A stretch of DNA of 64,000 nt from Nautilus pompilius (Eukaryota > Mollusca > Cephalopoda > Nautilida > Nautilidae). The first letter of the stretch is position 1. Each line of letters starts with the position of its first letter. Positions 1 through 12,400 of this stretch are shown here, piece after piece. The DNA lies in the NCBI GenBank assembly GCA_018389105.1, contig JACATO010001005.1:532501-596500 (forward strand). The letters are read 5' to 3'. The notes beneath the pieces are model-generated. The model was given only the letters and a program-made list of their open reading frames with translations, ran no database searches and was not told the origin of the DNA. Made by a program: the position numbers and the translations under genes.

Positions 1-787
1 AAATCTGGAAGTTGGGGAGGAGGTGATGTTCTAAACATTCAATCTAGGATTCAGTTCTACGTCACTCAAGATGGCCGGTACTAGGGATCTGAGGTGCTGT
101 TAAATAAGACTTTTAATATAGATTTGTATCAATTGATGAAATATGCTGGAGTGACCACCGTAAATGGAAAGGGACAAAAAAAATAATCAAGTTTCTAGGG
201 GTGGAAGATATCATTACAGCAATGCCGGTTTGACCTAGGTTTATCTGAATGATCTGTGTGGCATAAATTTTTAAAACCTTATTTATTTTAGATCCCTATG
301 TGAAAGATAAATCTGATTCTGATTACTCCATTTTTGTGAAAGATATCAAAAAAGTCTATCTCTTTTTTTTTTTTTAAAGACCATTTCTAGAAACAAGTAT
401 TTTCTTTTTTGTTAGATATTAGACAAGACCTGTTATATACCTTACATAATATATTAACACTTATTTCACATCTCAACAAGAAGCTAAACTATAGTTAAAG
501 TAGCACTACAAGGCCCCTCAGACTCCCAGCTAGAGATTCGTTTTGAGCAGCAGCTCATTAAATGATGTATAAAGTAATGACAAATTTCCAATATGGACTG
601 TTGTTGCGCTGGACAACAGAGATAACCTCTCTACACTGGAGACTGTTCTGATGAGGGAGTGTAAGGGCCCCATAGTTATCTGCCATAGGGGATCTGACAC
701 TTCCAACCCTTCCTTCTGTTGTTGCTTCTTTTTCTGTTTTCCCAATCTCTCCTCAGCCCCGTTCTCTGATCAGCAGCGGATCTTCCT

Positions 788-872
788 GAAGTCTATATAA
801 AAGACGGCTGATTTGCAATCATGCAAAGCACAGCTTGCTGCTGTTGTCAGCCATCAGACCTCCACTGCGTGA
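788..872 (+). promoter_or_regulatory. TATA-box core promoter candidate with possible first exon
   Basis: TCTATATAAAAGACGG (about 794-809) is a strong TATA context. About 30 bp on, the sequence becomes GC-richer, and it meets a donor-like GAG|GTATCT near 872. An octamer-like ATGCAAAG lies between. It could be the promoter of an unmapped short or non-coding transcript, or a decayed mobile-element promoter. No coding sequence follows. Confidence 0.3.
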
Positions 873-1014
873 GGTATCTTCTACAGTATAAATTTTTTTA
901 AAAAGTGTGGGTCAAGTCTCTTCCAGGAGAGAAGGTGTCAACCTTAGCAAAGAAAACCCTACAAGTAATCTTGATTTTTTTTAGAAGGAAGAAGAAAGCG
1001 CACTGTCTGAAGGA

Positions 1015-1130
1015 AAACCACACATCTGGCTGATTCAGGGAGATCAGCCAAACTGAGGTGACCCTAACTGGGAATCAAACTCTGGCTCTCAACCATGGCA
1101 ATCCAGTAGTCTAAACACGGGGCCAACAAC
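1015..1130 (-). repeat. SINE-like fragment (tRNA-derived type)
   Basis: Read on the minus strand it contains AGAGTTTGATTCCC, a B-box-like word, followed by a body close to the copies at 54.2 and 56.3 kb (see those entries). Confidence 0.45.
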
Positions 1131-1312
1131 AGCTTATATCTGACTATGAGAGAAATCTCCATTTTTAATTATTTCAGTTCATTCTAAACTATGTGCAGCA
1201 ATATAGAGTACTGAAAATAATAACAGAAAACACACACCGGACATAAACAGATAACGAGCCATTTACATACAAATGCATTTTTATATGAACTTTTACAGAA
1301 ACAAATTAAATA

Positions 1313-2476
1313 CACTGTACAGAAAGTTAGTATTTGGTGTGCGAGCCTTTTGTTTCATACAGACCATGACCCCTTGTTTTCAAGCTCCCATATAAATCAT
1401 CAATATATTATATGAATATGGAATGTTGTTCCTAATATCCTGTAGTGCTTTTGCATAATTCATCCAAAACATTTAGTTGCCATTTAACTTTCTCCAGTAG
1501 CCATATAAGCCCCTGTAATCTTGATGATGTTCATCAAAGAACTTTGCGCTGGTCAAGACATCTTTTAGTGAGTGTTCCAACAGCCCGTTTAGATGCCAGA
1601 TAAGTTTTACACGGCATTGGCCATATGCTTGGACTCTTTGGCATGTTGGAAGATGAATCCCTACCTGTACTGTTGGCAGTCAGTATGACTTTGATTTCAA
1701 GAAAATCTCCAACACCCTTGGCTGATATGCTGCCCCACAATTAATTTTATACTGCTTTCACTCTGCCTCTGAACAAACCTCCGCTGATTATTGCTAAGCA
1801 GTTCAAACTTGGACTCATCTGTAAAGAGCACCTTCTTCCAGGTTTGGTCATCCCACTGCTTCATTTCTGCTGCCCATTTTAGCCTGCTGTTTGGTTGCCT
1901 TTCTTTAGCAGATGTTTTTTGACAGCTACACATCCAATGAGACCATTTGCACTAATGTGTACCGTACTGTTCTTGAAGAAATAGTAGCCCCCATACCTGT
2001 GGCTAACTTATTCACAAGATTTCTACTGGTTCATTGTTTATCATACAGAGGACATGCCCTGAGGTACATCACTTCGCTTTTGGAGAGTTTGGACTTTCTT
2101 CCTCGACCAAGTCTATCGTCAGCAATGCCAGTTTTGCGTATCCTCCTCACAGCCTTGCGAACAGCTGCTTCTGAAACATGAAGTCCGGCTACAATCTGTT
2201 GCATGGAGTAGCCTTCACTAGCTAAGACCTTGATTTTCACACGCTTGTCATGTGATATTTCTTTCCTGGGAGCCATAGCATTCACCACACGACACACAAC
2301 ACCACTGCTTATGTTTTTATAGTTCTACTACAGCTGTGGCACTGCCTGATTGCTCTCATGATGGCCAATCACAGTGCACTGTATCAACACATGGTCGTGC
2401 TACGGGGCATTTTATTTCTACACCAGATGCATTCCACACCTAATTTTTCCCGTTTCCATAATTAATTCCGATACTG
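1313..2476 (-). mobile_element. Degenerate Tc1/mariner-like transposon
   Basis: On the minus strand, an 88-codon frame (2,297-2,031) starts near MAPRKEISHDKRVKIKVLA and continues with a paired-like helix-turn-helix (YSMQQIVAGLHVSEAAVRKA). Further on lie FTDESKFELL, with the first catalytic Asp of a DDE transposase, MWGSISAKGVGDFLEI and a third decayed piece. Stops and frameshifts separate the pieces, so no active transposase is made. Candidate ends are TA|CACTGTACAG at 1,313 and ACTG|TA at 2,476, a weak inverted match. About 1.16 kb is normal for Tc1. The family is firm; the exact ends are not. Confidence 0.75.
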
Positions 2477-3031
2477 TAGTTAAAAATAAGGAAAAAGTAA
2501 ACAACGAGAGAGAGATGGCTGTAGACAGACGACATTAATATAGTTATAGTGACACTAAAAATGAGAAGAAGGATAACAAGAGTTGCTGACTGAAGCCTTC
2601 AAATAAAAACCTGTCAACTAGGCAATTTGTTCACTTACAGCACTCCAACAGAATGCATGTCGCCTGTTTACCAAGGTCATTAAAGAAAATCAACAAAGGT
2701 TATGGGAAAGAGCCACCCGACACACCACGGTCTTACACTGACAGGCCAAACGAGGTAATCACATGCTCTAGCCTGGCAGTAATTTTATCAGAACTGCTAA
2801 GCACAATGCCCCTCGCGAGCCAGGTGGTCACCTTCTCCTTGGTACAAAAACCAAGGACATTGAGGAAAAATAGATTTTGTTTGAGAATTTCCGCAGGTGG
2901 AGAGAAGCTGTTTGCCTCCCTCCGTTTTATTCTTGGCGTGTCACGTGAGAAAATGTTGAGGAAAAAATCTCTTCCCCCAACCTTCGTGGGTAGAAACGCC
3001 AGTGAGGCATTAATGACTAGTAAAATGAAAG
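2477..3031. other. Unassigned segment with overlapping open frames on both strands
   Basis: Frames of 128 codons (plus, 2,653-3,039) and 105 codons (minus, 3,050-2,733) overlap. Neither resembles a known family and neither has clear splice sites. No function is proposed. Confidence 0.3.
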
Positions 3032-3033
3032 TA

Positions 3034-3995
3034 CAGTAAACCCCCGTCATATCGCGGGTCTGCTATTCCGCAGTTTTTTCTGTAAGACCTATTGATTTTC
3101 ATATCGCACATGTTTTTGCAATTTCGCGGCATTCTGTAGCATTGTTTAAGGGTTTAAATCTCCTCTGGTTGGCTGTTCTGTTTTAGAAGCATCTCGCAGG
3201 GAGAGAAGCTGTTCGCCTTGATCTGTCTGTTCGCCTGGCTGTTTTATTGATAACCCCAATGATGCCACCCAAACGCCCATCATCTAAGGCTTCTGGTGAG
3301 CCAAAGAAGAGAAAGTTCTTGACGATTCAGGAGAATGTGGAACTTCTCGATATGATAAAGGAAGGATAGAGTTACGCCGCCATAGCCCGCCATTACGGTA
3401 TGAATGAGTCAACGGTTCGCTGCATCAATGAAAGTGAAAAAAAGAGTTGTTTCTATCCGCAATAAAAACATAGTCAGGATGGAAACTGCCTTGGCTTTTT
3501 GGATCCAAGATTGACGAAAGAAAAACATCACTTTGGATGGTAACACCATCAGGACCAAGGCAAAGAAGCTGTAAGACACTTTTGCCGATGAAAGAGGTTC
3601 TGAAGAAGGCGCTTCCAAAGCCAAACTGTCAGACAGCGACAATCCTGATGATCCTCAGCCTTCTACATCTTCATCAGGAGGCTTTTCTGCCAGCAAGGGA
3701 TGGTTTGACCGCTTCCAGAAGTGCTTTCAGTTGAAGAGCGTTTCATTGCAAGGTGAAGAGGCATCTGCAAGATGTTTTCCATTGCTCTTGCTTTCTCTCA
3801 ATATCTTTTGTGTGTTTAAATGTGTTTCTATTGTTTTAAAAGTGTGTTTAAAGACCTTAAAATGCATTTAAAAGTACCGTAAAAGTTATAAAAACATGCC
3901 TAGGTGTATTTAAATAGGGTATTTCTATTTCGCGGATTTTCTCTTATCGCAGGTGGGTCTGGAACGTAACCCCCGCGATGGAGGAGGGACTACTG
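3034..3995 (+). mobile_element. Tigger/pogo-like DNA transposon, internally deleted
   Basis: The element runs from CAGTAAACCCCCGTC to GAGGGACTACTG. These ends are imperfect inverted repeats (CAGTAGTCCCTCCTCC on the other strand) and are flanked by TA at 3,032-3,033 and 3,996-3,997. From 3,262 a frame reads MPPKRPSSKASGEPKKRKFL and a CENP-B-type helix-turn-helix (SYAAIARHYGMNESTVRCI). It continues as AFWIQD, LDGNTIRTKAKKL and KGWFDRFQK, typical of Tigger transposases. The DDE catalytic domain is absent and stops interrupt the frame, so this is a non-autonomous derivative. Confidence 0.88.
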
Positions 3996-3997
3996 TA

Positions 3998-5960
3998 CCT
4001 CGAATTACTACAGGATTGGTCCCATAGCAGTGCTGGTGATGTCTAAAGGAAGAGTCAGATGAGCAGCTTTCCTATCAATGATAAAGTTAAGAGCTTCATC
4101 AGGTCGTTGAAGCACAAGCGCAGGAGGCGGTGCACAGCAGCGAGTCAGAATTGTTCATGTGTGCTGCCTGCTTCCCCTGTTGTATTGCCTCAGAACTATA
4201 CATCTGCACACTTCAGTACTGTGTAGTACTGAAAAACTCAAAGTCCTTTAACCTTCTCATTTTTTTTTCAATTTTTGTTCTGAAATGTGAGAGATGTGAT
4301 ACGTCCAAATATCACCGCTTCGGATGCCTCCACAATGATGACCTAGGGAAGGTCAATAACCCCATAGTAAAGAGTGATAACCTGGCTCATGAGGGATTGG
4401 ATTGAAATTCCAAAGCAGCTAAGGAATTAACAATGAAGATGAGTTTTTTGTTTAATGCACTTATTTATCATTAACTTCCCAATAACCCAAATAGCCAATA
4501 AATGTTCATTTGAAATAATAAAAGTACAATTTTATATTAAACAGTAATACATGCTCTTCCACCATACTAATGATATAATGTGTGAGATAACTGATATCTG
4601 ATTGGTAGAAGCAGATTCATCAACAATAGCAATAATTACATTCATTTGACCCGATCAAAGTTTCATTCCCCACAGAGGATGATCAGCTTGATTTGGTGTA
4701 CCTTCTCAGCAGGATTTTTTCACACTATCTGAAAAAATTAGGATTTGTAGTAGTAGATATATCTGCCAAAGTTAATAGTGCTGGCCATGACGCAGAATTG
4801 GCAACACATCCCACCAAGGAACCATGGCATTATGGTCGCTCAACAGGTTTGTCTCTCTTGTAGGAGCCATGACAGTATTTACCTTTTTTTTTAGAGGGTA
4901 AGATTTTAAAATCTTTAATGTGAAAAGTGAAAAACAATATTTAAGCATTCAAATTTAGCCACTAATCCTGTAGCCCAACTGAGCAAGTTAGAACATTGAG
5001 AAATCTGTGATGCAATCCTTTAGCAAGAGAGGCCTAAGATGCACCTAAGCAATCCAGACCAAAGAAGAACTGTTGCTAATTGGCTCCATGCACACATGGT
5101 TATCCTGCAGATACTAATGTCTTCTTTGAATGTACATACTGTATGGAACCTGAGACATGGAGTATCTGCTGGTTAAAAAAAAAGTTTTTGTTATACTTTA
5201 CTGATAGTCAGACGGAGATCTGAAAAAGCTGGAAATGAGCCTAAAATCAATTCATCACCCAGACAGTTGCTTTTGGGGTGGGGGTGGGGGCTGCATCTCA
5301 AACAATTGAGAGGTGGATCTGATCATGATTCCAGGCACTTTAAATGCAAGGTATCAGTTTCATAATTCATGAAAGTCAATTATGGTTGGAATGAGTCCAG
5401 AACTTAGCCCAGCAGAGCATCCGTAAGCAGGACGGAGAGATTCTCCTGTGAAAAATCCTGGCTAGCCATTCCAGAAAAAATTACATAAATAATCCAGCAA
5501 CTCAATACTGGCCTAACATGATGAAAATGAAGCTTGCAGCACAATTTCAGTCATCTAAATATTAAAAAAAAAGTTTTCTTTATAGCTGTACTTATGTGAG
5601 TACTGCTTAATGAACTTTAGCCAATTTCCGAATGCTGTGCTAAAGCATCATGAGTTGCTTTTTCTGTATCTATCATTTTATTCTGAAGCTGGTTAGTGGT
5701 AGTGGTGTAATATTAGTACATGGTCTGATGACCACCAACTCTTCTCTATAATAAATTTGTAGACAGTGGTTCAAGAAAATGGGAGAGATGCTTAATACTT
5801 TTTTTCTGTGTACTGAATCTTAGGAATAATGAACCATACTATGAAATATAAAATCATTTAAGCCCATTATTTGCCCACATCTTAAACTGACTTCATGTTT
5901 CAGAAAAGAGATTGAAATATTAAACAGAACTTAGCTTAGATTAACCACAAGTTTTCCAAG
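3998..5960. other. AT-rich intronic DNA, nothing recognised
   Basis: No supported exon, RNA gene or element. A minus-strand 50-codon frame (about 4,160-4,010) containing RPDEALNFIIDRKAAHLTLP looks protein-like but has no splice signal that avoids its bounding stops. Confidence 0.4.
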
Positions 5961-5964
5961 TTTT

Positions 5965-6240
5965 ATGCATTTAGAATGTGTAAGACAAAACAAAAAAAAA
6001 AAACATTTACCTAGTTTAGGTATTAGACATTTAAGGAAAGATATGATGGTGGTTTTCAAAGTAATTAAGGACCTAGAATATGTCACAAATTCTTTTGGTT
6101 ACCTTAAGTTAAAAGTACTAGAGGTCATAACTATAAACTGTCTAAAGTATCAGTGTGGTTGATTGATATAAGAAAAACGAACGTCAGCATTAGAACTGTA
6201 ACAGAATGGAATAAATTGCTGGCATTTTTGGTTAATAGGA
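5965..6240 (+). mobile_element. LINE fragment (C-terminal end of reverse-transcriptase ORF)
   Basis: The translation RHLRKDMMVVFKVIKDLEYV, then KLKVLEVITINCLKYQC and, further on, QNGINCWHF, resembles the end of CR1/RTE-type LINE proteins (RGDLIEVFKI...TRGH..KLFK...NxWN.LP). Stops break it, and only the 3' end of the element is present. Confidence 0.5.
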
Positions 6241-6469
6241 ATATCATGTTTAGGTTTTAAAACCATAAAGAGAGTGTCAATTTTTTTTACCTTAAAGGCC
6301 TTTGCTTATCTTGGTATAACAATTAAACTAATCATTCCAAACAAGTGCTAAGATTAATCCAGATATCTAAAATCCAAGTTAGGTCTAGAGTACATGCCAT
6401 TTGTTAAAGTATAATAAATGAAAAACAATGAGGAAAAGTAAAACAACAGAACCAACCAACCATACACAG

Positions 6470-6680
6470 ACAATGAGTGGATGGGTGGCCAAGGCATAAT
6501 CTACTGGACTGCTGTTGCTAAGGACTTTAGTTTGACCCTTTGGGGCTCCCATCACATGGTTTGTTCTCACTCTTCTATACCAGTCCATCAGTGTAGGTTT
6601 TATCCAACACCAAAACATGGTAGTTCTGATAGGAACCCTATTTTCTGCTAAAGGCAAAGTGCCAGGTCTCACAAACGCCA
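6470..6680 (-). repeat. SINE-like copy
   Basis: The plus-strand words GGTGGCCAAGGCATAATC and CAGTCCATC match, inverted, the body of the SINE seen at 28.6, 54.2 and 56.3 kb. Ends are approximate. Confidence 0.4.
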
Positions 6681-6689
6681 ACACTTATT

Positions 6690-9045
6690 AGCAGTAACCA
6701 TAGCATTATACAATCTTGCATTAGATGATATAAAATTAAACAGCGAATTTACTATTATTTATGCTTTAAAAATGTTATATTCTTATTATATGCTGACTGA
6801 CAGTTGGAAAAAGTCCTTGGCAAGTTAGAGGGAGCTCCCTGACAACTCTCGCTTCAGCCACATCCACACACACATCTGTGCCAGATCGAGCTGACCCCCC
6901 CCTTCTGACTTTGTGGAAACATGAAGACCCTAGCCACACACAATATGCTGGCTGGACATTATCACCAACAAGGAAGCATTTTAATGCTGAACAACCAAAA
7001 TTAGATCTCATTTGAAAACAGTCCTAACACCGGAGGGTAATTTATGATTTGTGCACAATTAACACTAAGTACAGACACTCATTAACCTGCTATAATTTGC
7101 TCATGTACACACCCACACTATATACAAGGAACATTCAAATAATAAAGCTCAGTTGAAACAGAACCGCCTTAATTGTAACCAACTGGGTTTAATTTGAATG
7201 TTTATTGCCTATATATAAGCATTTAAAAAGTCTTTCAAGACACTTTGCTGTTTAATACTTAGTAAATCTATCCACTCACACTAAAGTGAGCCTTTGTCAA
7301 TATAAAGCAAAATCTGTCTTCATCTATCAAAGATCCATTCTTCAGAAGTCAGATTTTTATTAGGAAAAGAAAAAAAAACAAAACATTACACTATTTCTGC
7401 AAAAGCCCCCTTTTACTGTTTCCAGTTTGCTTTTTATTGCCGTGCTTTCTTTCCTTGTTTCTTAGCAATAATAACCCAGGGTTGATTTGTTTATTATATT
7501 CATTGACAAACCTCCCAACCTACTTATTTACACCGTCGCTCTGTGGCATTCACTGGATATCTCCTTGTGCAGGCCTGCGATTGTAGCATCGCTGATCGTG
7601 TCAGATTGTTAGCCGCATGCCTACCATATTAAGCCTATCTACTACAACACCAGTTCTTTCCCATGCATTCATTCAAAAGTCTTGTAGCAAATGTCGTGGA
7701 TTGTGCCTGTAGATGCTTTGAACTATGCATCATCTACAACAATTAGTAAGGCAGGCAGCAAGGAAACTAGGCGTCAACAGAAAAATAAATTCAGTGGACA
7801 TAACAAGCTTAGGAGGAGAAAACGCTTATGAACCTGCCCCCAGACCAACAAAAAAACAAACAACGGAGTGGTTAAAAGTTGTGTGCAACCTTTTTACTGG
7901 TTTTCTGAACATTGTGATTACGCCAGACAAATCACAAGACAGCAGATTTTTTTTTATCTCCGATGAGACATAAAAACAATAGTTTTAAAAAATGGCAATG
8001 GGAGAAAAGAGGAGAAGAGGGATTCTATAGATATATGATTGGAATGTGGCAAGACTGTACTTCACTGCTGATATTAGAAACATGGATGAGATAATTCTGT
8101 TTTGACATGCTGGGCAATGCAACTGCCTACTCTGCGGAGAAAACTCTTAACTGAAACAACGGAGCATGAAGTGGCTGTTGTGCTCAGTGTGATGCCAACA
8201 GGGGAAAACTATCTGCCTTTCATGTGCCCTTGCAGTGTTACTTGGCTTGTAATATCATTTTGAGATATTCTCATATTACTCAGTTCCTACATAGTGATGC
8301 ATCGATTGCTGCTGATCACCAGAAGGTTCAGGTTTCATTTTCAGTATATTTTAACTTTCTTGGCTCCATGGCCACTGTCAACTTTTGATGAGTTCCATTA
8401 AATGCCCGGCTGACAATCAGAAGCAATACAGTAAGTTTTAACAACATGGCTTCCAATTTTATGAAATGTCTATAAAATTAGCCAAGATTCTAGCAGGGCT
8501 AGATAAAAGAAAGTGCCCTTTTAGTAAACTACTAGGGGTGTAATTAGTTAGCAGTGTTAATCAATTTAAGAAGCATATTGCTAGCTATTTCTCTTCTCTG
8601 GGTACTTAAACAAAACAATAAAAGCAGCAACTATTTTAATTGCTATTCTGAAAAAGAATGGACAAAGATTACATACCTTATTAGGTCAACAGAGAGCCTA
8701 TCCACTGTAAACAATTGTACTAGGGATGTTCAAATAAAACTCTAAATAGTGCAGTGGGAGAAGAGCCTGATACCATTAGAGATGCTACCTTAAGCAGGTT
8801 TCATTTTAACCCTGTTCCTAGCAGATGTAACAAAAGTTTAATAAGCATAAACAGAAGTAGGTGTATGTCGATTGTTTTAGCAATAAGAACTTAGCTATGA
8901 ATAAAGATGTAGATATTAATCGGTATCACTTCGCATTTCATACTAGTGTATTTTAGGAACTGTTTCTGTCTACAAAAAGATCTAACCTCTCATATTTTCC
9001 AAGCAGTTTTATTTATGACATCTCCACTTTCAGTGCTGTTCTCTC
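6690..9045. other. AT-rich intronic DNA, nothing recognised
   Basis: No host exon or named repeat can be supported. Short open frames here have no splice context or family resemblance. Confidence 0.4.
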
Positions 9046-9049
9046 TCAC

Positions 9050-9430
9050 ATTTTTACTTTCAACACTACGTCTGAGATCGAGCCAAACCACACTCGGCAT
9101 TTTCTTTTCCTTCCTTTCCCCAGAATATTTCTCGTCCACTGGTTTATATGACAAGTTCTTCTGATCTCACGCCAGGCTACAGAACGGTTTTCGAAGGACC
9201 CGAACATCCACCAAGAAAGCCGCAGTGCCGAGTTCACCAGTGTCTCCTTGTTGCCTGCGAGCTGCGCAACTTACAAAGAGGAAACAGCAGGGGTGGTAGT
9301 GCGGAGTTTGATTTACCGTCCGAACCTGATTTATGGCTGACCACAAGGCCCGTTCACCCCCATCCAATAGAGAAAGACAGTGAACAGAATGACTCTCCTC
9401 CTGACTACTTAACTAACAAATCTCTATAAA
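9050..9430. other. CpG-dense patch of unknown role
   Basis: GC and CpG content are clearly above the surroundings, and open frames exist on both strands (93 codons plus, 9,148-9,429; 63 and 66 codons minus). None resembles a known protein. It may be an unmethylated regulatory element, a first exon or an old insert. Confidence 0.3.
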
Positions 9431-9434
9431 ATGT

Positions 9435-12400
9435 AATTTAAGGATTAAGCACTTTTAATTACATTGATAAAAAGTGATTACAGCAGCAAGAGAAAACCAA
9501 TCAGAGCCTGACCGTGCACAGACTGGTTGACATCAAGAATCATGCGGTTTCCAATAGTTGATGCTGGGCCTTACTCACTGCTGCAGTAACCCTTATTGTT
9601 CCAAGGTGCCTTAGCAGGTTTTGATTTGTGTGGGACCTGCTAGGACTTAATAAAAGACATCGAATGTTACTTTTGTAAAACAAAACCTTCTGAAATATCC
9701 TTAAAAAAATTAATGGCAAACTTTACTTATTCAAAAAAAATTTTAAAAATCCTCATATGAAAACAGGCTAATAATAGGAATCAAATTAGTGAATTCAATA
9801 AGGGTTTAAAATGTAACGAATGATTTGGGTTTTTTTTTAAGGGTCATTTTTTTCAATTTTTCTGTCCTAATGTAATCACTTCCCCTAACCCCAAACCCAG
9901 GAAATGAAACCCCTCCCCATACAGTATTTCCCATTCTCATTGATGATTTACACCTGTAAGTTTACTGAATGTATAACACTCATCTGACATCCATCCTTCT
10001 GACGTCGGGTCATCTGTCAGTCATGCACACATGCAAAACGAGGACAATGCAAGGTGTATATAACCCATGGAAGTCACCATTCCATTTCAGAAACAGAGGG
10101 AGATATATGGGGTATGTTCAGAGCACATTTAACTTTTTTTGTAGAGTTTTTCGAACATGGAGTCCATGAGTGGTCAAAAAAGGAAAATGGAGGCTATATC
10201 CTTTGAAGACGAATTTGGGGTCCTGACCCTATTTTAACTGCACCGACTGCTCATAATCTCTTTTTTTTTTTTGGAAGTGGAGGGGGCATTTATAATTGAC
10301 CATCATCCAAATTGACATTTTGATTATCTGACATAGTCGGTCGGCCCTGTTCAAGTTAGATGAGCAAGTTTCTACTGTACTTGGTTTTGACTAATAGTTT
10401 TGATACCTCTATTCAAACCTGGTCAATTACTGATTGGAAACATCTACTATTAAAGGCACAGTTTGTAGAAATTAAATTACTTCCAAAAATGTACATAGAA
10501 TTTGCAATTATTTTAATGTAAGTAGAATGACATTACATAAATAAATAAATAACGGGAGTTAGCACCGACATGTTGACTTGTTTGGAAGCACAAAATGCAC
10601 TACTTTAGACAAACACCACAATTCTCCCTTGTAGCCGACATTTTCACCACCTTTTGCCATGGCTGATAAACTATGAGTGACCAACATCTTGAAGTAGCCT
10701 ACCAAAGAAACTGTCTTGGCTGCTGTGGCATCTGCTAAATGTGCACCTATCTGCATATATCTTCAGACGCTGCAATGTTTTTGCCATTCCCCATATTTAT
10801 TAGGGTCAGCCCAATTAGCATATGAAACTCACGTCAAGTCCGAAAGGGCGCATAGTCATAATAAAGTGGCCGACCAACGTGTGTGTGCGTGTCATATGTC
10901 ATAGTTTGAAGTGAAAAAACGTTATCTGTTGATAACCCAATGTCATTGAACCAGTTTCCAAGATTAGTAAGTAGTAATATAATGCTACTGTATTAGAAAG
11001 TGCTGGTCAAACCTCTTGGCTTCCAATTCCACAAATAAAAGCTTTCATCATACTATTTATGTCTACATCTTAAAATTACAAAGAATTTATGATTTAATTC
11101 TATTTCTAATTAATATTCAAATGTTGTTATGTATGCATTAATGGTATATTAAAAGTCTTTCACTTTACTCAGTTATATATAGATCCTTAATATCAATTCT
11201 TTCTTCTTTTCTTTTAAGTTAGGAAGAAAATCCTGTCTAAGAGATAAAAATGCATTCAAAATGGCATCAAGGAGCAAGCAAGAAAGAGAAGAGGAACAAG
11301 TATGGGCAGTTAATGTAGAGGAGATTTACTTTAGTCTAATCAGCCAAACAGGATCACCTTTTTAAAAATCTTATTACAGATTCATGAATGGAAACTTTGT
11401 ATGACATGATCCCCAACAGTAGAGGAGGGTGGGAACAGAACTACAGCATGATTCTATTCTGCTCTGGAAAAAGGTGGAACTTACATTAATTTATTACAAC
11501 CCTGGTTGGAAAGAATGATGGAAATAACTAGAACGTGGAAAGCTAATAAACAGGCGTAGTAAAAAGATGGAGGGGCAATATGAATTTATTAAGCATTACA
11601 GGAAGGGATTTGTAATTGACTAGAAAACATTCTGGTACAATAAATGAGATTGGCAGATAAATAAAGCATTCCTAGTCTGTCTTCTACCCGAGGTCAAAGG
11701 TAAAGATTTGACTATGAAAAAGCTGGCGGGGTTCTCTCTTCAAGTACTGATTTGTCTCGGTCTTTATAAAGTTTTAACACACAAAACGCTGTTCAGTGCC
11801 TGAACAAAGTGCTAAAGCACAGATGCTATCACATTTGAATTAAAATCAGAAAAGTCAGAAACAGTTTATCATATTGAAAGCAAAAGGTGAGCTTGTTAAA
11901 AAACAGAAGTGTGATTGCCGTCATTCTAGAAGAGCTTTTCATTCCAAGAAATTTTTAAAATTATACTTTTAGAAAAAAGGATATGAAGCATTAACAAAAT
12001 GAAGAAAACTTTATCCACACACACACACACACAGTGTTTAATTTGCCCAGAGTACCCAGGACAAGGATGATTCCTTCTGGCCCAGTTAGCAGGCACCTGG
12101 TCAGGCAGCAGCCACACAACGAGCATATCTTTAGTGTTGTCGGACTTCTGATCTTACGTTTAATAAATAGTTTAAAAGCAAAACATGCTAAAGCACCATC
12201 ACCCTGTTTGCTAAGATTCAGCTTGAAATTGTATTTTAAAGTGACTGCGCATTTAGAACTGCCAAGAAACCATGGGGGGGGCTATCAGAATTTACAGTCA
12301 GACTGGTCTGGTCAAACTTCCAGGTGCCTATCTTAAATAGTCCAGAATCCATGACAAAACTGTTGCTCCATTTGTTAAAGAGAGACAGCCCGAAATAGTC

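Larger units (their letters stand above)
1..1312. other. AT-rich non-coding DNA, presumed ARHGAP17/44-like intron 1
   Basis: No host exon is recognised. The stretch holds a TATA-like core promoter near 790 and a SINE-like copy near 1,015-1,130; the rest is AT-rich single-copy-looking DNA. Confidence 0.5.

Noticed and set aside
640-900. Possible LTR around the TATA box
   Set aside because: No second copy, no matching end repeats and no retroviral-type coding sequence nearby, so an LTR cannot be supported.
4010-4160. Minus-strand RPDEALNFIIDRKAAHLTLP frame as an exon of the RhoGAP gene
   Set aside because: It does not resemble BAR or RhoGAP sequence and no acceptor is found without an in-frame stop after it.
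9148-9429. 93-codon plus frame as a gene
   Set aside because: No family resemblance and no splice or promoter support. Retained only as a CpG-dense patch.
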